From contig JAEYVY010000007.1 of NCBI GenBank assembly GCA_023429375.1, positions 62,001-126,000 on the forward strand: a stretch of DNA of 64,000 bases, in the 5' to 3' direction. Every line of letters starts with the position of its first letter. Within the stretch, counting starts at the first letter, position 1. Made by a program: the position numbers and the translations under genes. Below are positions 41,391 through 50,101 of the stretch, in pieces. The notes under the pieces were generated by a model. The model was not told where the DNA came from, did no database searches, and saw nothing but the letters and a program-made list of their open reading frames with translations. This DNA is from Bacteroidota bacterium. GTDB taxonomy: Bacteria > Bacteroidota > Bacteroidia > Bacteroidales > Tannerellaceae.

Positions 41391-43190
41391 ATGCAAAAGA
41401 TTAGAAACATCGCGATTATCGCGCACGTTGATCATGGTAAGACAACGCTCGTTGACAAAATGTTATTAGCCGGTAAGTTATTCCGAGAAGGACAAGCAGA
41501 ACCGGACCAGTTTTTAGATAATAATGACCTCGAAAGGGAACGAGGTATCACCATTCTCGCAAAAAACGTTTCAATAAAGTATAAGGATTACAAAATCAAT
41601 ATTATAGACACTCCGGGGCACGCCGATTTTGGTGGAGAAGTGGAGCGTGTATTGAATATGGCCGATGGCTGTCTGTTGTTGGTCGATGCTTTTGAAGGCC
41701 CAATGCCTCAGACCCGTTTTGTGCTCCAAAAGGCAATTCAACTTGGTTTGAAGCCGATTGTTGTGGTAAACAAAGTAGATAAGCCTAATTGCCGTCCTTC
41801 GGAAGTACAAGAAATGGTATTCGATTTGATGTTCAGCCTAGACGCTACGGAAGATCAATTAGATTTCCCAACTATTTATGGATCTGCAAAACAAGGTTGG
41901 ATGTCGCTCGATTGGAAAAATCCGACAGAAGATATTTACCCGCTTCTAGATGTTATTATTGAACATATACCTGCACCTGAAGTGTTGGAAGGTACTCCTC
42001 AAATGCTAATTACCTCTTTAGACTATTCTAAATACGTAGGCCGTATTGCCGTGGGACGTGTTCACAGAGGTGAGTTGCGCGAAGGACAAGACGTTATGCT
42101 TTGCAAGCGTGACGGTTCAATGGTTAAATCCAGAATAAAGGAAATCAACGCATTTGAAGGGTTGGGGCGTGCAAAAACGGCATCTGTTAAATCCGGAGAT
42201 ATTTGTGCGTTAATCGGTATTGAAGGTTTTGAAATCGGCGATTCAATCTGTGATATTGCTAATCCTGAACCTCTGCCAACTATTGCGATTGACGAACCAA
42301 CTATGTCGATGTTGTTTACGATTAATAACTCTCCTTTCTTTGGAAAAGATGGTAAATTCGTTACTTCCAGACATATCTTCGAACGCCTGCAAAAAGAATT
42401 AGACAAAAACTTAGCGCTACGCGTAGTGCCTACAGATTCTGCAGATTCGTGGTTGGTATATGGACGTGGTGTGCTTCACTTGTCTGTCTTGATTGAGACT
42501 ATGCGTCGCGAAGGCTATGAGTTGCAGGTAGGACAACCTCAGGTAATCATCAAAGAAATTGATGGCGTAAAATGCGAACCTGTAGAACAGCTAACCATCA
42601 ACTTGCCTGAAGATTGCTCAAGCCGTATCATCGATATGGTTACCAAACGTAAGGGTGAAATGACGATGATGGAAAGCAAGGAAGACCGTGTGCATATAGA
42701 ATTCACTATTCCTTCACGTGGTATTATCGGATTGAATAACGCTGTATTGACAGCATCGGCCGGAGAAGCCATCATGGCTCACCGCTTCTTAGAATATCAA
42801 CCTTGGAAAGGAGAGATCGAACGTCGTAACAACGGTTCCATTATTGCGATGGAAACGGGAACGGCTTTTGCCTATGCATTGAATAACCTGCAATCACGTG
42901 GACGCTTTTTCATCTCTCCGCAAGAAGAAGTGTATGCCGGCCAGGTAGTTGGAGAGCATACCAAAGAAGGAGACTTGGTGGTGAATGTAACCAAATCAAA
43001 GAAACTGACCAATATGCGAGCTTCTGGTTCGGACGATAAAGTATCGTTGGCTCCTCCAGTAGTCTTCAGCTTGGAAGATGCATTGGAATATATCAAGGTA
43101 GATGAATATGTGGAAATAACACCGCATTATATGCGTATGCGTAAGATCTTGCTCGATGAGAACGATCGCAAGCGACAAGCAAAGAATTAA
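41391..43190 (+). CDS. typA: Ribosome-associated GTPase TypA/BipA
   Basis: A 599-residue translational GTPase related to EF-G that helps 50S assembly and stress growth. G1 is AHVDHGKTT (residues 11-19), G2 RERGIT, G3 DTPGHADF and G4 NKVDKP. The domain II, III and V analogues and the TypA-specific C-terminal domain follow (TNMRASGSDDKVSLAPP). The start at 41391 is fixed by homology and the -7 box. Its stop codon interlocks with that of the convergent histidine kinase gene, sharing four bases. Confidence 0.98.
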   Translation: MQKIRNIAIIAHVDHGKTTLVDKMLLAGKLFREGQAEPDQFLDNNDLERERGITILAKNVSIKYKDYKINIIDTPGHADFGGEVERVLNMADGCLLLVDAFEGPMPQTRFVLQKAIQLGLKPIVVVNKVDKPNCRPSEVQEMVFDLMFSLDATEDQLDFPTIYGSAKQGWMSLDWKNPTEDIYPLLDVIIEHIPAPEVLEGTPQMLITSLDYSKYVGRIAVGRVHRGELREGQDVMLCKRDGSMVKSRIKEINAFEGLGRAKTASVKSGDICALIGIEGFEIGDSICDIANPEPLPTIAIDEPTMSMLFTINNSPFFGKDGKFVTSRHIFERLQKELDKNLALRVVPTDSADSWLVYGRGVLHLSVLIETMRREGYELQVGQPQVIIKEIDGVKCEPVEQLTINLPEDCSSRIIDMVTKRKGEMTMMESKEDRVHIEFTIPSRGIIGLNNAVLTASAGEAIMAHRFLEYQPWKGEIERRNNGSIIAMETGTAFAYALNNLQSRGRFFISPQEEVYAGQVVGEHTKEGDLVVNVTKSKKLTNMRASGSDDKVSLAPPVVFSLEDALEYIKVDEYVEITPHYMRMRKILLDENDRKRQAKN

Positions 43191-44437
43191 AATAAGATTG
43201 TAAATGCACTGCCTTCACCTTCCTTGGATTGAACGTGCAGGCTTGCTTGATGCAATTTGACAATTTCGCGGGATAGGCTGAGGCCTATCCCGCTTCCTTT
43301 TTTGCGGGTACTAAAGAATGGGACAAATATCTTGTCTCTTATCTCATCCGGTATGCCATGTCCATTGTCTGCTACAGTAATATAAGGTTGCCCTTCCTTT
43401 ACTCCGGTAATGAGTTGTATAGTGGGATCAGGCCTGTCAAGCAGTGCATACGTTGCGTTGGTGATAAAGTTGATGATTGCTTGCTCAATCAAAGTGCGGT
43501 CAATACGTGCTGTTACCGAGGTCTCTTTGCTTAATAGTTGAAGGCGAATAGCTTTTTGCTTCATAGATGGCTCCATCAGCTGAGCAATGGATTTTGCCAT
43601 ATCATAAATATTGACTTCTTGCAAATCAGCGATAATCTTGCGACTTAAGCTACGATAGGTTTCCGAAAATCGGAGTAATCCGTCACTCCGTCGTTGAATA
43701 GCTTCCAAGGCTGCTTCAATATCTTCAACCGTAGGTTCATTTTCGAGGTGTTTTTCTTCTTTCAGCTGATCAATTTGATTTTTCAGTATTTCGGTCAGTG
43801 ATGAGATAGGAGTGACAGAATTCATTATTTCGTGCGTCATCACATCCAACAAGCCTTTCCAGGCGTTGGTCTCTACCTCTTCCATAACCGATTTTATATT
43901 GTGGAAAGCAATGACTTTAAACGCGTCCCCTTCCGTTTCGAACAAAGCTGCATTCGTTAATACCCGCGTATTCAATCCATCTCGTTTTAGAGAAATCAAT
44001 TCTTTTTTCCCTAAAGGTATATCTGTTATTTGATGAAAGAGTTGTTCGTTATGCTTTTGAACCCAAACTAAATTCTTAACAAGAGGGATGTTGAGGATGC
44101 TACCTAGCGATTCGTTAATAATTAAGATTTCAAGAGTTCGAGTGTTATAAGCCAGAATGCCTGTGTCGACCAGTTCCAGAACCTTTCTGAGGTATTGTTG
44201 CTGGCTTTCACGCTGACTGTTTAATTTTCTAATGGCCTCAGAAATGCTGTTCAGGTTTTTATGGATGGGTTTTAGGGAAATCTCATTCTCCTTGTATCGA
44301 CGTGTAAGGTCACCCATATCAATGGCTTCAGAAAATTCTTCGACCTCCTTGGATGCTTTCTTGAAAGCCCTATAGTAGAAGATTAAGCCAATAAGGGCAC
44401 AAACCAACAAGGATGATATGATAACAAGAGGATCCAT
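43187..44437 (-). CDS. NtrB-like sensor histidine kinase
   Basis: A 416-residue kinase. One N-terminal membrane helix (VIISSLLVCALIGLIFYY) has a short external start. It continues with a HAMP-like/coiled region and a PAS-like domain (~85-190). The phospho-acceptor His is H202 in DVMTHEIMNSVTPIS. The ATPase has N-box NFITNATYALL, G1 VADNGHGIP and G2 GSGIGLSLSREI. It is encoded right behind the sigma-54 regulator gene (5-base gap), so the two form a pair. The signal is unknown. Confidence 0.92.
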   Translation of the reverse strand: MDPLVIISSLLVCALIGLIFYYRAFKKASKEVEEFSEAIDMGDLTRRYKENEISLKPIHKNLNSISEAIRKLNSQRESQQQYLRKVLELVDTGILAYNTRTLEILIINESLGSILNIPLVKNLVWVQKHNEQLFHQITDIPLGKKELISLKRDGLNTRVLTNAALFETEGDAFKVIAFHNIKSVMEEVETNAWKGLLDVMTHEIMNSVTPISSLTEILKNQIDQLKEEKHLENEPTVEDIEAALEAIQRRSDGLLRFSETYRSLSRKIIADLQEVNIYDMAKSIAQLMEPSMKQKAIRLQLLSKETSVTARIDRTLIEQAIINFITNATYALLDRPDPTIQLITGVKEGQPYITVADNGHGIPDEIRDKIFVPFFSTRKKGSGIGLSLSREIVKLHQASLHVQSKEGEGSAFTILF

Positions 44438-44442
44438 CGTAG

Positions 44443-45783
44443 TTATATGTCGTATTTTTCTAATCTACGATACAAAGCAGCACGTGTAAGGCCTAATTCT
44501 TTTGCCGCTCTGGATATATTTCCATTGTGTTTATGGATAACAGCCTCAATAGTTGACCGTTCCATTTTCTCCAGATTATGTGTTTGGCTGGAAAGAGCAG
44601 GTGTAAAGTGCTGTTCGATGGGTGAGAAAACGAGGTCATCTGCCTGGAGCTGTTCATCATCAGCCATGATGACGGCACGTTCAATAATATATTGTAGTTC
44701 GCGAACATTACCAGGGAATGAATAACTCATTAGTTTGTCCATGGCCGAGGGCGAAAGACGAAATGTTGGCTTGATATATTTCCCTGCATAGAAAGCCAGA
44801 AAATGATTGGCTAAAAGAAGAATGTCATTACCTCGTGCACGTAAAGGCGGAACCTTGATTTCGACTGTGTTTATGCGGTAGATGAGGTCTTTTCTGAATC
44901 GTTTCTCATCGGCCAGTTCCGTGAAAGGAATATTCGTAGCTGCTAAAAGTCGGATATCTACAGGAATAGAGCTATTGCTACCTAAACGAACTACTTGTCT
45001 GTTCTGTAGTACGGTCAACAACTTGGCTTGCTGCTGCAGGTTGATGTTCCCTATTTCGTCAAGGAAAAGAGTCCCTTTATTCGCCGCCTCTACCAAACCC
45101 ATGCGGTCTTCTCGAGCATCTGTAAAGGCACCTTTCTTGTGACCGAAAAGCTCGCTCTCGAATAAGGTTTCCGTCAGTGCGCCGATATCTACCTTTACAT
45201 AAGGGCCTTTCTTGCGTAATGAATATTTATGTAAAGTCTGTGCAATCAAATCTTTGCCGGTGCCGCTTTCTCCAAGAATAAGGACATTGGCATCCGTTGG
45301 AGCTACTTTGTCCAAGGTGCGGAAAAGCTCCTGCATAGCTTCACTTTCTCCGATAATATCGTGTCTATTGTTTTGAGCCGGAGAAGATGTTTTCTTTTCA
45401 GACTTCAATATATCCCGGACCGTATCGAGCAGTGTCTCGTTTCTCCACGGTTTGATAACAAAATCATTCGCTCCGTGTTTGAGGCTTTTCACGGCCAGAT
45501 TCACATCCGCATAGGCTGTAATCATGATTACAGGGAGCGTATATCCCCATTCTCGTACCTGAGATAACCAGAAGAGTCCTTCGTTGCCGTTGTTGACCGA
45601 ACTCTTGAAGTTCATATCTAGGAATAACAAATCAATACGATTGGTAGAAAGTATGCGTTTGAGGTTGTCCGGATTATTTTCAGTAATGACTGTTCCTACC
45701 TCTTGTTTAAGCAACAAACGAAAAGCTGTGAGGACATCTTTGTCGTCATCAACAATCAGGATAGTTGCTTCTTTTGTATTCAT
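44443..45783 (-). CDS. NtrC-family sigma-54-dependent response regulator
   Basis: A 446-residue enhancer-binding protein: receiver domain (~1-120, acceptor D56 in LLFLDMNFKS), AAA+ ATPase (~145-380) and Fis-type helix-turn-helix (~405-446, ISRAAKELGLTRAALYRRLE). The ATPase has Walker A GESGTGKDLIAQ and Walker B GTLFLDEIGN. The sigma-54 contact loop is GAFTDA rather than the usual GAFTGA. It is the first gene of the pair with the kinase. The target promoters are not identified in the window. Confidence 0.95.
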   Translation of the reverse strand: MNTKEATILIVDDDKDVLTAFRLLLKQEVGTVITENNPDNLKRILSTNRIDLLFLDMNFKSSVNNGNEGLFWLSQVREWGYTLPVIMITAYADVNLAVKSLKHGANDFVIKPWRNETLLDTVRDILKSEKKTSSPAQNNRHDIIGESEAMQELFRTLDKVAPTDANVLILGESGTGKDLIAQTLHKYSLRKKGPYVKVDIGALTETLFESELFGHKKGAFTDAREDRMGLVEAANKGTLFLDEIGNINLQQQAKLLTVLQNRQVVRLGSNSSIPVDIRLLAATNIPFTELADEKRFRKDLIYRINTVEIKVPPLRARGNDILLLANHFLAFYAGKYIKPTFRLSPSAMDKLMSYSFPGNVRELQYIIERAVIMADDEQLQADDLVFSPIEQHFTPALSSQTHNLEKMERSTIEAVIHKHNGNISRAAKELGLTRAALYRRLEKYDI

Positions 45784-45834
45784 ATTCTGTTCTTTTATAC
45801 AAAAATAGCAAAAACACTGAATGATAGAATTAAG

Positions 45835-46548
45835 TTATGATTCCTTCTTCCAAGTAGAGTTAAACTCTTTGATAAGAGTGATACATTCCTTTTTGTCGTA
45901 GCCCCTTGCTTCGGCATAGGCACCACCCATAGTTTCAAGCATCTTCTCCGTAGCACGTAGTTTTCCGAAGTTCTTACATCCTTCCACCATTCCTATCTTC
46001 TTGAATGACATTCGGTTTAGGTCAATCAGTTCAACGGGTATTGTTTCCTCTCTATCATCAAAAAGGATATTACCTCCTGTATAATCGAGGTGAAGAAATC
46101 CGTTTTCATGCATTTTAGCGGTTGTTTTTGCAATGGCTACCAGGATTTCCTCTTCCCGTTCGAATGCTTTTTCAAAAAGGTCATAATAATTATAAGGACA
46201 AGCGGAGAGAAGGCTGATAAAATAACTCCTTCTGAATAAGCAGGAATGTCTTTCCGTTATATAAGCTACCGGGGTTGGACTTCCAATCCCCCTGCTTAAC
46301 AGAAGCTGGGCATAATCATAAGCCCGTTCGGCTTTTGATTTGCGTAAGCTGCCGTATATTATCTTATTTATGAAATTGGGAACCTTATATGATTTTACAA
46401 CAAGCTCAAATTGACCGCATTTAATACGACGAATCTCGTTTCTGACCTTACGTACCACTACTCCCTGATTCGCAAAACTTTCAGGAAGCGAATGAATAAA
46501 CGAATTTAATTCTTCGAACTGAGGATTGATAAAGAACTTCATAGACAT
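45835..46548 (-). CDS. Kdo kinase/WaaP-like lipopolysaccharide kinase
   Basis: A 237-residue protein-kinase-fold enzyme of the small LPS-kinase type (KdkA/InaA-like). The ATP-lysine region is FELVVKSYKVPNFINKI. The catalytic loop is HENGFLHLDYTGGNILFDD, with a DFG-like ELIDLNRMSF. It likely phosphorylates a Kdo or heptose in the LPS core at the inner membrane. The glycosyltransferase gene directly upstream (11-base gap) and the PagL-like deacylase nearby make this an LPS-modifying group. The exact sugar is not known. Confidence 0.8.
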   Translation of the reverse strand: MSMKFFINPQFEELNSFIHSLPESFANQGVVVRKVRNEIRRIKCGQFELVVKSYKVPNFINKIIYGSLRKSKAERAYDYAQLLLSRGIGSPTPVAYITERHSCLFRRSYFISLLSACPYNYYDLFEKAFEREEEILVAIAKTTAKMHENGFLHLDYTGGNILFDDREETIPVELIDLNRMSFKKIGMVEGCKNFGKLRATEKMLETMGGAYAEARGYDKKECITLIKEFNSTWKKES

Positions 46549-46559
46549 GGGGCTATGTA

Positions 46560-47276
46560 TTAAATCTTATCACGCTTATGGATGAGTTTCAGCCAATAAT
46601 ACTTTATTGGATTCGTATACTTCAGTTGTTTCCAGGGCCTACTTCCGTGAGGTCTGTGCCATACGGTCAAATTGGTAAACAGGTAATTGCTGAATTTTAA
46701 GTTCAATGACTGATGAGAAATGGTTACATCATGCCAAGATTTAGAAGGATCTAACTCATGAAAGTCGAACTTCTTCATAAAATTCAGGGTAAGCAATGAA
46801 CAACAGAAGCTTACATGCTTTGATGTTTTGAAAACACGATTTTCTTTTCCTTTGGCATAAAGGTAGGGATAGTTTATATTTTCGTTTTCATCAACAGTAA
46901 CAGAGGCGGCAATTCCACAGTCGTCGTACGATGATGCTCCTTCAAAAAGGCGTTGTATGGTATTTTTCTTCACAATCACATCCGATTCAACGATCATAAG
47001 CCCGGCTTCTTTTTGGATAGCTTTTTCCTGTGCCAGCTGCAGAATCAGCAAATAATTAGGAGAAGGGTTGGATGTCAACTCTGAGAGATTAACTAACGAA
47101 AACCCTAATTCTTTAGAGGCATTCTCTAAGATCAAGGTGTTTTCTTGGGTACTAAAGTCATTATATACGGTATAGGTAAAAGGGACTTTAATCTCAGAAG
47201 ACATGATTGCTTTTATCGTCTCAAGCGTCAGTTCTATCGAGTCTTTGACCGGAGTAATAATGTGTACTTCTTTCAT
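46560..47276 (-). CDS. Family 2 glycosyltransferase
   Basis: A 238-residue GT-A fold enzyme. The start VHIITPVKDSIELTLETIKA and the DXD-like region GLMIVESDVIV are typical of GT2 enzymes, and the C-terminal part is basic (HRPHGSRPWKQLKYTN). There is no membrane helix, so it acts at the cytoplasmic face. It is upstream of the LPS kinase gene on one transcript, which suggests transfer of a core sugar. Donor and acceptor are unknown. Confidence 0.8.
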   Translation of the reverse strand: MKEVHIITPVKDSIELTLETIKAIMSSEIKVPFTYTVYNDFSTQENTLILENASKELGFSLVNLSELTSNPSPNYLLILQLAQEKAIQKEAGLMIVESDVIVKKNTIQRLFEGASSYDDCGIAASVTVDENENINYPYLYAKGKENRVFKTSKHVSFCCSLLTLNFMKKFDFHELDPSKSWHDVTISHQSLNLKFSNYLFTNLTVWHRPHGSRPWKQLKYTNPIKYYWLKLIHKRDKI

Positions 47277-47455
47277 CTCCTATTTATGTTCATGCTTAAA
47301 TAATGGTGTAAAGGTACTTATTCTTCCTGATTTTTTCGGGAAATATTAACGGCCTATCTCTTTATTTCATCTCCTAATCAATGATATTCTTTGAAGAGTT
47401 ATACTTTATATTCTTTCGTATCGTTATATATACGAGTAATTTAAAAGCTTTTATC

Positions 47456-47917
47456 ATGAGAAAATGTGTATTTCTATTATTTGCATTAGGTATTGCGTTG
47501 TTTTATTTTTCAAATGATGTAAATGCCCAAAACAAAAAAAGCATTGGCCTCACCGCAGGTTTGGGTTTTCTAGAAGAGATTGACTATGCAAAAGTTGGAA
47601 TCGAGTTTAACCTAGATTTGAATGATCATTTTCGCTTTTCGCCATCCGCCAATTATTATTTTTCTTCTTCATCCTCAAATGTCTCTCTTGACGGAGATTT
47701 GAATTACCTAATCAAATCATCTGAAAAATTAGAGTTTTTCCCTATTGCCGGTATTTCCTACATTGTAGGTGATGTCAATAAGTTTGGTTTGAACTTAGGT
47801 TTTGGTATGCAGTATGACTTGGCTAATGATTTTGCGATAAATGCGAAAGCGAAGTATCAATTGGTAAAGAATTGGGACGATATTTTGATTGGTATAGGCC
47901 TTGTGAAGAATTTCTAA
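47456..47917 (+). CDS. Small outer-membrane beta-barrel protein
   Basis: A 153-residue exported protein (MRKCVFLLFALGIALFYFSN and then VNAQ). The mature part is eight short strands ending LIGIGLVKNF, fitting an OmpA/OmpW-like eight-stranded barrel of the outer membrane. The start at 47456 gives a clean signal peptide; the frame extends upstream to 47381 with an improbable N terminus. It is convergent with the PagL-like gene and divergent from the LPS genes. Function unknown. Confidence 0.75.
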   Translation: MRKCVFLLFALGIALFYFSNDVNAQNKKSIGLTAGLGFLEEIDYAKVGIEFNLDLNDHFRFSPSANYYFSSSSSNVSLDGDLNYLIKSSEKLEFFPIAGISYIVGDVNKFGLNLGFGMQYDLANDFAINAKAKYQLVKNWDDILIGIGLVKNF

Positions 47918-47935
47918 TGAGATATTCTTTCTCTA

Positions 47936-49249
47936 TCAATGCCAAAGACTAGGATAATTATTGTTGAAACGGAAACCGATTCCTAGCATCAAATAGTTCG
48001 GATCATGGAAGTTTTGCAAGCAATATCCAATGTGAATAAAACAGTTACGTGTGATGTCGGTCTTGAGGGCAAGTATCTGATATAAACCTCTGAAATCCTT
48101 GCCTTTATAGAAGGCGTTGGCTCCAAGTCCGACATTGACACTGAAATAAGGCATGACATACTCGAACCTGCCCGAAAATCCTAATGCCAGTTGCTCTTTA
48201 AAGGGAGGGGTAAAAAACTCTTGTTCGGTACCCATGATATAATCTTCCGTATATATACCGGCGCTATGGTCATACACCCCATCCAATGAAATGCCGATGC
48301 GTGTCTTGTAGCCCAAGTTGTACATCGGAGCAAAGTTAAATCCTAACACCGGATAAGCATATGGTGAGGCAATCTTTTCATCGAAGAAATCAACTCCTTT
48401 GCGACGCCATGAGCCAAACATTACGAGGTCGTAGCTTATATGACGATTGAACTCAGGAGTACGGAAACTGTTATCAAATGAAAGCTTGTTGGTCTCTCTG
48501 TTGAAGTTGTAGATCAAGGCCAATTTCAGTCCGGTTGTATTTAAACCGGCATTAGGAAATTTCGTGTTGCCATTCGAAAAATGAGTCAGTTCGAACCCTG
48601 TATTCAAGTCAATATTACGTGATAGCATCCAGTTCAGATAGAAGTTCACATTCATATAAGCATTAAATTTCGAGCCGATAGTCAAGTTATACTGGTTGTA
48701 GTCGTAATCATAAGGTTTCCATTTTCCCGAAAGGCCGAAATTCCATTCGTAGTTCAACGAGACTTGAGGGGAGATCTTGGCTATACGTGCCCCTTGAAAT
48801 AAATAGATGGCCAGAGGATTCCCTATTTCGTTTGCATTTTCGAAATTGAAGTACGCGAGGCCAATACCTTGATAAACACCCTTATAAATCAGATCGGTAC
48901 AGGTGTTGGGTTGGGATTGAAAAGCATATCGTAGATGAGTCGAAAATGATTTGCGGATAGGTTTGCCGGTAGAATTTTCCCCTCTAAGGAATTCGTTAGA
49001 GGGAATTATGAAGCTGGGTCTAAATTCTAAACCTATACGATGAATTAATTTGCGTGAAATGAGAAGCGAGTCTTTATAACATATTTTACTATCAGTAGAT
49101 GAGTCTATTGCATTCTTATAATATGAGGTATTAGTTTTGCTTTCAAACAAATGGCTTATTGTCTGACTTCTTGACGAGATTATGCAGATTAAGAGGAGCA
49201 GGGTTATAAGAACTCCTCTAGCCATATTCTTGTTTGAATAGTTTTTCAT
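47936..49249 (-). CDS. PagL-like lipid A deacylase / acyloxyacyl hydrolase family
   Basis: A 437-residue exported outer-membrane protein. A signal-anchor-like N terminus (ARGVLITLLLLICIISSRSQ) is followed by a barrel. The sequence ELTHFSNGNTKFPNAGLN carries the PagL pattern H-x-S-N with H223 and S225. PagL removes the 3-O acyl chain of lipid A; the PagL barrel is ~170 residues, so about half of this protein has another role or forms a larger barrel. Neighbouring LPS kinase and glycosyltransferase genes support a lipid A role. A second barrel-like half follows (SIRISLDGVYDHSAG-like GISLDGVYDHSAG). Confidence 0.75.
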   Translation of the reverse strand: MKNYSNKNMARGVLITLLLLICIISSRSQTISHLFESKTNTSYYKNAIDSSTDSKICYKDSLLISRKLIHRIGLEFRPSFIIPSNEFLRGENSTGKPIRKSFSTHLRYAFQSQPNTCTDLIYKGVYQGIGLAYFNFENANEIGNPLAIYLFQGARIAKISPQVSLNYEWNFGLSGKWKPYDYDYNQYNLTIGSKFNAYMNVNFYLNWMLSRNIDLNTGFELTHFSNGNTKFPNAGLNTTGLKLALIYNFNRETNKLSFDNSFRTPEFNRHISYDLVMFGSWRRKGVDFFDEKIASPYAYPVLGFNFAPMYNLGYKTRIGISLDGVYDHSAGIYTEDYIMGTEQEFFTPPFKEQLALGFSGRFEYVMPYFSVNVGLGANAFYKGKDFRGLYQILALKTDITRNCFIHIGYCLQNFHDPNYLMLGIGFRFNNNYPSLWH

Positions 49250-49318
49250 AGAAATAGCATTACCGTATTAAGAACGGAATATAGTATTATAATAGTATAC
49301 AGAGTGGGTTTTACTCCA

Positions 49319-49350
49319 TAAAAAAAAGGAAGAGGCAATCGCCTCTTCCT
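49319..49350 (-). terminator. Terminator of rprY-rprX
   Basis: AGGAAGAGGC (49327-49336) pairs with GCCTCTTCCT (49341-49350). On the minus strand it is followed by a T8 run. Confidence 0.88.
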
Positions 49351-49366
49351 CTACCATTGGCGAATA

Positions 49367-50098
49367 TTATAGAACTTGCATTCCTTCATCTTTTACCTGA
49401 TCTTCTCCGGATGGAGTAATCAGTTTGTATCCCTTTCCGTGGATGTTGATGATTTCAATTCCCGGATCGTCTTTCAATAATTTACGAAGTTTGGTGATGT
49501 ATACGTCCATACTGCGTGCATTGAAATAGTTGTCGTCTACCCAGATGGTCTTCAGGGCATAGTTACGTTCGAGAATTTCATTGGCATGTGAACAAAGCAG
49601 GCTAAGCAACTCACATTCTTTGGTAGTCAGTTTTGTTACCTTGTCGCCAATAGCCAATGTTTGTTTCTGTGTGTCGAACATGAAATTACCCAATTTATAG
49701 AATGGGATATCTTTCATTTTCTTGCCTTTTACACGGCGAAGAATTGCTTCTATACGGAGCAATAACTCTTCCATACTGAAAGGTTTGGTCAGATAGTCGT
49801 CTGCCCCAATCTTGAATCCTTCCAAGATATCCTCTTTCATAGTTTTAGCCGTAAGGAATATCACGGGGATTTCAGGGTTGATTGAGCGAATTTCCTGTGC
49901 CAGCGTGAAACCATCCTTTTTAGGCATCATAACATCAAGTACACAGAGGTCGTATTTGCCTTTCGTAAATCCTTTATAGCCTGCTTCACCGTCGGTGAAA
50001 AGATCTGTTACATACCCTTTTGCTTGTAAGTATTCTCTTAAAAGCATTCCTAAGTTTTCGTCGTCTTCGCAAAAGAAGATCTTTAGTTTTTCTTCCAT
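49367..50098 (-). CDS. rprY: OmpR-family response regulator (RprY-like)
   Basis: A 243-residue regulator. The receiver domain (1-125) has the acidic pair in FFCEDDENLG, acceptor Asp in CVLDVMMPKKDGF and switch Lys in DYLTKPFS. The OmpR-type winged helix spans ~130-235 (TTKECELLSLLCSHANEILE, SMDVYITKLRKLL). Size and sequence style match B. fragilis RprY, which together with RprX has been described as a global envelope/stress regulator pair. It follows rprX by 3 bases and ends at a strong terminator. Confidence 0.9.
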   Translation of the reverse strand: MEEKLKIFFCEDDENLGMLLREYLQAKGYVTDLFTDGEAGYKGFTKGKYDLCVLDVMMPKKDGFTLAQEIRSINPEIPVIFLTAKTMKEDILEGFKIGADDYLTKPFSMEELLLRIEAILRRVKGKKMKDIPFYKLGNFMFDTQKQTLAIGDKVTKLTTKECELLSLLCSHANEILERNYALKTIWVDDNYFNARSMDVYITKLRKLLKDDPGIEIINIHGKGYKLITPSGEDQVKDEGMQVL

Positions 50099-50101
50099 AA
50101 A

